DNA from: Fremontodendron californicum
Lineage: Eukaryota; Streptophyta; Magnoliopsida; Malvales; Malvaceae
Reading direction: 5' to 3'
NCBI GenBank assembly: GCA_030761205.1
Contig: JAULJL010000040.1
Coordinates: 625,001 to 689,000, forward strand
Length of the DNA: 64,000 nucleotides
The first letter of the stretch is position 1. Each line of letters starts with the position of its first letter. Below the pieces are notes generated by a model. It was not told where the DNA came from and did not search any database. It saw only the letters and a list, made by a program, of their open reading frames with translations. The translations under genes and the position numbers were made by a program. This document shows positions 56,648-64,000 of this stretch, one piece after another.

Positions 56648-56777
56648 ATGCAGGTCAGTCTTTAACTTTTCATTGTCATGTGAAGTTTTTTGTTGTTAAA
56701 TTTCAAAGCTTTTTCACAAGAGAGAAAAAAAAAGTGAAAGCTTTTCGTTTAATTGGAGTTCGATTGATCAGGAGCAA
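56648..56777 (+). promoter_or_regulatory. 5' leader of the PBL gene with a possible intron and in-frame upstream ATG
   Basis: ATGCAG at 56648-56653 is followed by a GTCAGT donor (56,654). TTGATCAG at 56,764-56,771 offers an acceptor. Splicing would give ATG CAG GAG CAA ATG GGT, adding MQEQ in frame before MGYC. If translation began there, Gly2 myristoylation would be lost. Confidence 0.45.
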
Positions 56778-59700
56778 ATGGGTTATTGCCCTTGTTTTGG
56801 TTGGAGGAAAGGTAAGAAGCTGAAGAGTGGTGAGAAGAAAGAAGTTAGCAAGAAATGCCAGCCTCATTTACCTTATGGTCAGTTTCTTTCATGCAATTTT
56901 TTTTCTGTGTTTTTGTTGCATTCTTTATTTGATATATGCCTCCTCAGTCTTGTTGTTTTTCAGTTTCTTTTTTGAGTTTACATATCTTTGCCTTGATCTT
57001 CATTTCATATGATTTGTTAATCAGTTAAGATTACTTAATCCATTTGCATGCTTATAGAAGAGTTTGTCTACTTTACTTTAGTTTCTCAAGATTTTGGGAG
57101 TAATGTGAGTTTAATAGATAGAATCTTGGCTATGTTAAGATATTCTAATGGAGTACTGTAATATTGGTTTCTCTCATTTTCTTCTGATTGATTGGGATTA
57201 ATATTGGTTTCTCTCATTTTCTTCTGATTGATTGGGATGTCAATTTATTCAATTTAGAATCTTTTGGTTTCTTAATTTCTGTTAGGAAAGTTGTCCTTTT
57301 GAATGTGTTACATGAGTAGAATACCTTTTCTTCTATAAAAGCGTAAAGGAACTAACAGCTTATGCAAGAAATGAGTTTTTGAGTTTATACATTGAATCTT
57401 TACCTTTCATCCAACCGCCCCGGGTAGGAAGCAGAAGGAATTTTCATCCTATTTCTACAATTGCAGAAAACATTGCTGCTAAATATATGGTAATAGTGTT
57501 GGGTTTTATCGGCTTTGGTATGGTGATACAGTTTGGAAATTGACACTTGAGATTGTGTTTCAGTCAAGATGGCATTACAGAGCTAATTCTTTTTGGAACT
57601 TGTATGGAATTTAACTAACTAGGTTTTTCATGGAATAGAAGCACACTTGGGTAGTTGTTAGCCGAACTAATATAAGGGTTTAAGATTTAAGGCCTATTTG
57701 GGATAAACTTTTGGCTTTGTGCAAGATAAATGTGATTTATTGTTCAAATCATGTGAATTTAAGTTGATTATGCCTTGGCTTTTGCTTATACCGAATCTTT
57801 CTTGAGGCTGTAACTTGTAAGATTTGTCATTGCTGCTTTTCTTTTTACTTCGTTTCCCTTCCTAGATGAACCAAAATAATTGCAGATGTTTTGGAAACTG
57901 ATTAATAAGATTCCAAAATTTAGCTTGACTTCAGAGGACCTATGCTACCAGCCAAGCAGTTTAGATCCAAAATATGTTTCTGTTGCACACTTTGATATAC
58001 CTAAATAATTTTCAATTTTAAAGATCTCTGAAGTTTCATGTTAAACAAAGTGGCATGATACAGTTTATTCAGGCAATCTAACTATGCCTGAACAAAAACA
58101 GGAGTTGGATCAGTAGGATCAAAAACCGGTGCAGGCTTAAGGCGGGAATCATCAGCTCCAGAAGATGAGCCTAATGCTGGCAATAGGGCTCAGACTTTTA
58201 CCTATCGACAACTGGCAAATGCAACAAAAAAATTTAGAAAAGAATCCTTGATTGGGCAGGGTGGATTTGGGGCTGTTTATAAAGGGCAATTAGAAAGTAC
58301 TGGTCAGGTACATTCTTCTGTGCCTGGAACTTTTTTCCCCATATTTCCTTCTTAACCGCATGCATTATTGTTGTTAGCAGGTTGTAGCTGTTAAGCAACT
58401 TGATAAAACTGGGCTCCAAGGGGAAAAGGAGTTCCTTGTGGAGGTTCTCATGCTTTCTCTTTTGCATCACCCTAATCTTGTCAATTTGATTGGTTATTGT
58501 GCTGAAGGGGATCAGCGCCTTCTTGTCTATGAGTACATGCAGCAGGGATCCTTGGAAGATCACCTCCATTGTAATTCATGCCTTTTCCTTTAATCTTGTC
58601 AAAGAATTCTTTTGTTAGAAATAATTTCACTGCTTCTATCTACACCTCCAGAATGTGTCAAGGACACTCACTCTTTCACTGTTACAGCTTCAAAACCCCT
58701 TTTTAGTTTCTTTTCCTACTAGTCCAGTCCTAGTTTTTGGACAGTTAACATCCTGACTATGTTTCTGCATCTTTTCAGAAACCTTTTTCATTTTCTTTTC
58801 CTACAAATGACGCCCTTGTTTCTGCATCTTTTCAGTAACTTAAATAGATAAGCAATGATTTTTGCAGGTCTTACACCTGATCAGAAACCTTTGGAGTGGA
58901 ATACAAGAATGACAATAGCTGCTGGTGCAGCCAAAGGGTTGGAATATCTTCACAGTGGAGCCAGTCCTCCTGTTATATATAGAGATTTAAAATCATCTAA
59001 CATACTATTAGGTGAGGGCTTCAACCCAAAACTCTCTGATTTTGGGCTTGCAAAATTTGCTCCAAGCGGAGATAAATCACATGTTTCCACCAGGATCATG
59101 GGAACCCATGGTTACTGTGCCCCCGAGTACCTCACTAGTGGAAAATTGACTATGAAGTCTGACATCTTTAGTTTTGGGGTAGTCCTATTGGAGCTGATAA
59201 CTGGACGTAAAGCTTTTGATGATAGCCGTGCTCGTGAAGAACGATTCCTTGTTGATTGGGTAATACTTCACATAATCTAGATTACCATTTGGCTGAAACT
59301 GTTTTACCCCATGGTTGCTTCTCAAAGAAATGTCATTTATACTTGGTCATGATATAGAAGAAGCCAACTTCTAGTGGGTTTTTTTTTTACTAGTCTCTTC
59401 AACTATGGCACTACTCCAAGTACTGATCTGATATCATGGTCACTGAATTCAGTTGCTTTTTGATTTGTTGGGGCTCACAAGAATGTTTTTTTTTTCCTGC
59501 ATAGCACCCTGACTTGAGCAGGATAGTTTTGCTGAATATGTGCTTCTAATTGTGTCTCGGTGATTGAACAGTAATTACATAAATGCAATTAGACATAAAC
59601 TTGAACTGCACAATATTTACATTTGAAGTGGCTAAGTGAGAACACATGGCATATTTGCATTTTTCTGCACTACTCATTTGAAGATTCCATGCATTTTGGA

Positions 59701-60204
59701 TTTCAATGTGGGGATGATCCTAGAATTCAATTAGGTTGATTTGTTTCTCCTTGTTAAAGATACTTTCCAGCAATGTGTTTTGTGACCTATCGATGTATAT
59801 ATATTTTTAATTTTTTGTAGGCACGACCCATGTTGAAAGATGGAATGAACATTTTGAACTTAGCGGATCCACTGCTGAGAGGTCATTTTTCCAAATCTAC
59901 TTTGAAGAAGGCTCTAGAGGTCGCCTTCATGTGCATCCACGAAAATGCTAATTCCAGACCCTCTATTAGTGATGTAGTGCTTGCTTTCGATTATTTGACT
60001 TCCCATCCATATAACTCAAATGAAGCTAAAAGGGTTAGTGTGAAAGGGCTTGAGAACAATGACTCTCCAAAGGAAACAAGCAGGATGTTAGACAGGGATT
60101 TTGACAGAGAACGAGCTGTTGCTGAGGCCAAGATGTGGGGAGAGAGTTGGAGAGAAAAAAGACGACAGAGTGCAGAAAATGCTTTGGACGGATCAAACAG
60201 GTAA
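56778..60204 (+). CDS. PBL: PBL-type receptor-like cytoplasmic kinase (RLCK VII), complete, 423 aa
   Basis: Five exons: 56778-56877, 58102-58307, 58381-58570, 58868-59259 and 59821-60204. The sum of 1,272 nt is in frame. The N-terminus MGYCPCF carries Gly2 for N-myristoylation and Cys4/Cys6 for palmitoylation, so plasma-membrane attachment is likely. Kinase motifs: GQGGFGAVYKG (about 85), VAVKQL with the ATP Lys at about 106, YRDLKSSNILL (about 203, an RD-type kinase), SDFGLAKF (about 222) and GYCAPEYL (about 248). RLCK VII members relay signals from pattern-recognition receptors in immunity or growth; the specific pathway here is unknown. A possible alternative end exists: the stop codon overlaps a GTAAAA donor (60,201), and splicing to AG at 60,390 would add SWVHKVQGGS. 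Confidence 0.94.
57161..57239. repeat. 40-bp tandem duplication in PBL intron 1
   Basis: Two consecutive copies of a 40-base block starting ATATTGGTTTCTCTC at 57161 and 57201, identical over the full unit. A recent slip or duplication. Confidence 0.95.
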
Positions 60205-60764
60205 AAATTCAGAAACTGTTCTTAACTTATTTCTATTGTTTTACAACGTCTAGAAAGTACAGAAAGTTGCTAACAGGGAAAACTATATATTTAGTTGAAG
60301 CAGCAATGGGTTCCAGCAAACTATATTTATTTTTCCTTTGAAACAATAAAAAGGAGTTTATCATTTCTTTTATAATATTTTTCCTCCAGTTGGGTGCACA
60401 AAGTTCAGGGTGGATCATAAGTTTGAAGAAATTCTTGGAGCGGCTGCTATGAATGGAATGTGGAAGAGTTAAATTGAGGTCATTGTTGAAACTCTGGCTG
60501 CGTTTATAACATGTTTCTTCACAGAGATTGATAGATGCCTTTGGTTTTTGTTTTTGAATTCCTAGTTAGAAAATACAGGCAGCAATGCATGAAGCAACCA
60601 AATGGGGATGGATTTGCATTTGTCCCTAATCTAGTGGAGTGGGTAAAATACCTTCTTAGTTCTTATGTAGCATAATGTTGAGTCACTCAAGAATCAATAA
60701 TAGTAACTTGATCATGTTCTTAACTTATTCCTTTCATCTTTCATATATATAAATGAAACAACAT

Positions 60765-60803
<39 letters not shown>

Positions 60804-61605
60804 CTCCTCCTGCTGCTCTTAAGAAGTCTGTCAGTTATAACATCTGATTACACACACTGATCCATGTTTAAGCACCAAATTAAGCTTACAGATTCTAAGC
60901 TCAGACATGAAAGAAGTTTATTAGTAATCAACTTGTCTTTGATACATATTATTATATTTGAAGAGATAGATAGACAACAAGGTGGAAGTAGATATACACT
61001 TTTGGAATTTAAACCATCATATAGTTGGACTAAAATATCCCAATTGTTGATTTATATAATAAATTCGTTGCCCAGAAATTGCAATTATGTGCAATTAATT
61101 ATTATTTAGTAATTTTCAAGAATTTAACTCATTTCCTTTATTTCTTTTTTTTCATCTTATGACTCATAAATTGCTTTACTCTTATTATTCTTTTCTCTCA
61201 TTTGTTTTTATTTTTATTTTTTATCTTTGATTCTTTGCATCACTACTACTTATTTAACCCTTTCCTTTTACTCTCATTACAGAATTGAGTATTGAGAAAT
61301 ATTGGAAGAGTGGGAATAGGAAGTTTGGCTACATCCTTGTCGGAGTCGATTTGTAATCCTGATCTCATTTTATAAAAAGAATTATTTTCATAAAATAATA
61401 ATAAAAAAAAAGAAACAACTAACAACCATATGTATATATATGTATTTATAAGATCAATTAGTTGAAGGTTTTTGTAACCAAAAAAAATCTTTTATCTCAT
61501 CAACCTTGAAGGATTGGGACACAAGAAGGCCGGCCCCACTTCACTTTGGGTGAATTGTAAGGTCTTCTTCATCATCGTGTAATCATATCTTATCTTATAA
61601 AATAA

Positions 61606-61705
61606 ATGAAAGGAATTCCCTTCAATTGACGGGGATTTCTGCTTCAATTCAATTGATGAAAGGAATCCCCTTCAATTGACGGGGATTTCTGCTTCAATTC
61701 AATTG
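61606..61705. repeat. 50-bp tandem duplication
   Basis: Two adjacent units beginning ATGAAAGGAATTCCC (61606) and ATGAAAGGAATCCCC (61656), differing at one base. Confidence 0.93.
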
Positions 61706-61814
61706 TTTGTCGCGTGATAAACAATTGATTGAATTTTTGTAATAATTATTATATATTGTATTTATATTATTTTTTTGTATTATAATCGTATTAAAGGTAT
61801 TATATATATTTTTG

Positions 61815-62290
61815 ACACGTTATTTATAGATTTTGATATATTCGTATTGTGTTAGTGTTTTTTTTTTTCATGTTGTATTATGTTTTAGTTATTTTTTGTA
61901 TTCGTGTCGTTTTCGAAATTGTCAAATCTAATTAGCACTATTTAAATAACTTTCAATTTTGTGTCACGTTATTTTTTTTTTTTGTCGTGTTGATAGATTT
62001 TGATACATTAGTGCTTTTATATTGTATTAGTGTTATTTATTATTATTATTTTTTTATGTTGTATTGTGTTTTAGTTATTATTTTATGTTCATTTTGTTTC
62101 GAAATTTTTATGTCTAATTGGCACTATTCAAATAATTTTCAATTTTGTGTCAAGTTCGTTTTATATAAATTTTAACACGTTCGTGTATTCATGTCGTGCC
62201 ATGTTATTTTTTTGTGTCGTTTCATTTTTTATTTATTTTTCATGTCATGTTTGTGTGTGACACTATTCAAATAACTTCTAATTTTGTATC
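61815..62290. repeat. Imperfect ~168-bp tandem repeat, about three units
   Basis: Blocks such as AGATTTTGATAYATT (about 61,828 and 61,996) and CAATTTTGTGTCA (about 61,954 and 62,141) recur at roughly 165-190 bp, with diverged copies. Confidence 0.65.
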
Positions 62291-63028
62291 ACGTGTTTAA
62301 TAATGATTGGTTCATTATTTTGTTTGAAAAATAAAATCATATTAATTTTTTGATTTTTATAGTATTGAATAAAAAATTATTGTATTGATAAATTATTAGT
62401 AAAAATTAAAATATTGAATAATAATAAATAATTGTTCAATTGGGCTCAATTTGATTTCAAAAAACAAAATTGGGTTAATGAATTGATTTTTTTTTTTTAA
62501 ATCGAACCAAATAGCATAGAAACTTAATCGATTTTTAACCGAATTTCATAAATTCAAATCGATTCCACATCAATTTTTTAAATTTAAAAATCTTCATTTT
62601 TAAATATTATTTTATATTTATAATTAAAAAAATATTTTTATTTTATAAAATATATAAAAAATGAAATGGAAAGTAATGAAACCAAATCAAATAAATTTTT
62701 TTATGATTTGAACCGAATATGAAAAAATCTAAATCGAATATTGAATTTTTAATCGATATTTGATTTATTTTTGCATACTTTTAAGACTCTAATACTGTTT
62801 TATTAATTTTATTCATATGCTGTACAAATATTTTTAATTTAATATATATATATATATTATATAACTATTTTAATATCTTACTTAATGTTGAGTATAATCT
62901 ATCATTAAAGTATCGCGAGATGTAAACTCTAATATATATAGATTAATTGAAGCAATAGGAGTTGGCTAAATTCTTTGAATTTGAATCTCACCTTTCGGAG
63001 GTCCACTGAAATGAGGGGCGTAGCCCCA

Positions 63029-63075
63029 ACGTGGCACACGTGGGCCTCACTGTAGAAAGAGGTGGCCTTGACCAA
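63029..63075 (+). promoter_or_regulatory. Two ABRE/G-box cores and a W-box in the NAC promoter
   Basis: AACGTGGCA (63,029-63,037) and CACACGTGGGCC (63,035-63,046) give two ACGT cores eight bases apart, and a TTGACC W-box core lies at about 63,067-63,072. Paired ABREs are bound by bZIP factors in ABA responses; activity is inferred. Confidence 0.5.
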
Positions 63076-63220
63076 AAATAGTACAAGTTTTCTTACACGT
63101 TTGTCTAAGAAACGACCCGTCAACATAAAGCTATGGGTTTTTAGTCAAGGAAGGAGTTGCAACTTGCAAGTCAGAATAAGAGAGTTGTTTGAAATTTGGC
63201 AATTGCCATTTCCTCTGCTC

Positions 63221-63231
63221 TATATATAAAA
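63221..63231 (+). promoter_or_regulatory. TATA box of the NAC gene
   Basis: TATATATAAAA about 250 bases before the start codon, followed by a CT-rich leader (63,235-63,350). Confidence 0.7.
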
Positions 63232-63483
63232 GGAACCTCCCTCTCTTTCATCTCCTTACAAGCCCATTAAACCAACAAAAGTCTTCCTTTTGTTTTTTGC
63301 CTTTTCTTTTCTTTCCTTTCCTTTTGCTTTCTTCTCTCTCTTTGCACATTCCAATCCCACATGGGTTACTTTGCTTGCTTTGAATCAGCTAAGCTAGCTC
63401 AAGTTTGGTTGGTTGAGAGATCAGAGAAGTAAAACATACAAACTTAAGCTAGCTGGTTGAAGAGGTTTCTGAGAATTTTAAGC

Positions 63484-64000
63484 ATGGAAAGTCAAAACTT
63501 TGTTTTAAATGGAGGGATCAAGATGCCCATTGGCTACAGATTTCATCCTACAGCTGAAGAGCTTGTGGTTCATTACTTGAAGAGAAAGGCTTTAAGTCTT
63601 CCGCTACCTGCTTCTGTCATTCCTGAGTTTGATGTTTTCCAGACTGATCCTTGGAGCTTGCCAGGTTAGTTGCCCATTAATTTCTCAAAGCTAATGCGCT
63701 TTTAGTATCAACTGTAAGTAGTGCTTATAATTTGTACTTCTTTGAAACCCAACTTTAGTCTATTAATTTTCTGTTCATCAGATCCTTTGTGCATGACTTT
63801 ATCCTTCAAATTCTCTTAATTAATACTGTTACTCTATGAGGATTCATGCGATAATGGAAGTTAAGGTAACTAAGAATGCAAAGCCTTGTTAAAATTTAGG
63901 AAACAAAACTGTCTACAATTATGTAACATGTGGAGAATTTCTAGAACCGAAATGAAACTTATGTGTGCTAGAGCATTAAATAGAGAGGGGTTGTCTAAAA
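63484..64000 (+). CDS. NAC: NAC-domain transcription factor, first exon (partial, continues beyond 64,000)
   Basis: Exon 1 is 63484-63664, ending at a GTTAGT donor after 60 codons plus one base; the rest of the window is intron. The encoded N-terminus contains NAC subdomain A (MPIGYRFHPTAEELVVHYLK) and the start of subdomain B (PASVIPEFDVFQTDPWSLPG). The exon 1 splice position after SLPG is the conserved NAC intron site. Resembles the NAC083/VNI2-like group in its SLPLPASVIPE segment. The ATG at 63484 fits the family start; the in-frame TTG upstream is not used. Nuclear DNA-binding regulator; target genes unknown. Confidence 0.93.

Larger units (their letters stand above)
60205..63000. other. 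Intergenic DNA between the PBL and NAC genes
   Basis: The first few hundred bases are probably the PBL 3' UTR. The rest is AT-rich with a TA run at 60,762-60,801, a 50-bp tandem duplication at 61,606, and an imperfect ~168-bp tandem repeat from 61,815 to about 62,290. AAATCGAACC-type tracts near 62,480-62,720 resemble the subterminal motifs of the hAT-like elements but show no clean ends. Confidence 0.5.

Overview
This is plant nuclear DNA, most likely from a eudicot. It is AT-rich with TA microsatellites. The genes have many exons with GT..AG introns, and the protein families are plant-specific (NAC, PBL/RLCK-VII kinase, MUB ubiquitin-fold, EXA1-type GYF protein). The intergenic space is packed with LTR retrotransposons, MITEs and gene fragments. 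I cannot name the species from sequence alone.

Layout. (1) 1-5,400: the 5' two thirds of an EXA1-like GYF-domain gene on the minus strand, running off the left edge. (2) 5,400-25,300: about 20 kb of repeats. The core is one old Ty3/gypsy element (A, 7,848-25,213). Into it have gone a second, Athila-like gypsy element (B, 10,687-21,169), a Sirevirus-like solo LTR (21,292-22,471) and two abutting PIF/Harbinger-like MITEs (23,725-24,963). Element B in turn holds a 2.45-kb solo LTR (11,718-14,169) and a hAT-like element carrying a zinc-finger gene fragment (15,924-16,902). (3) 26,600-33,480: a decayed ribosomal protein L7a gene fragment, then a BAHD acyltransferase pseudogene split by a nearly intact, very young copia element with a 1,368-codon polyprotein. 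(4) 35,769-37,780: a complete MUB gene on the minus strand. (5) 39,036-43,145: a head-to-tail array of exon fragments from three unrelated genes (CDK-like kinase, EDR2-like, SRR1-like). (6) 44,345-46,147: a 1.8-kb AT-rich minisatellite with an inverted segment. (7) 47,399-50,528: a complete CID-domain gene (RPRD1-like) on the minus strand. (8) 51,500-55,660: MITEs, two 5'-truncated LINEs and a second hAT-like element, this one carrying a MOCS3/CNX5 rhodanese fragment. (9) 56,778-60,204: a complete PBL-type receptor-like cytoplasmic kinase on the plus strand. (10) 63,000-64,000: promoter and first exon of a NAC gene, running off the right edge.

The functional genes (EXA1-like, MUB, RPRD1-like, PBL, NAC) are ordinary housekeeping, signalling or regulatory loci with no sign of acting as a cluster. 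The most unusual content is in the mobile DNA. Two related hAT-like elements share terminal sequence and flank captured host-gene segments. There is also a palindromic MITE pair, a copia insertion with an abnormal left junction, and a chimeric three-gene exon array. Exon boundaries are my own readings from splice consensus, reading frame and family knowledge. No alignment or search was run.
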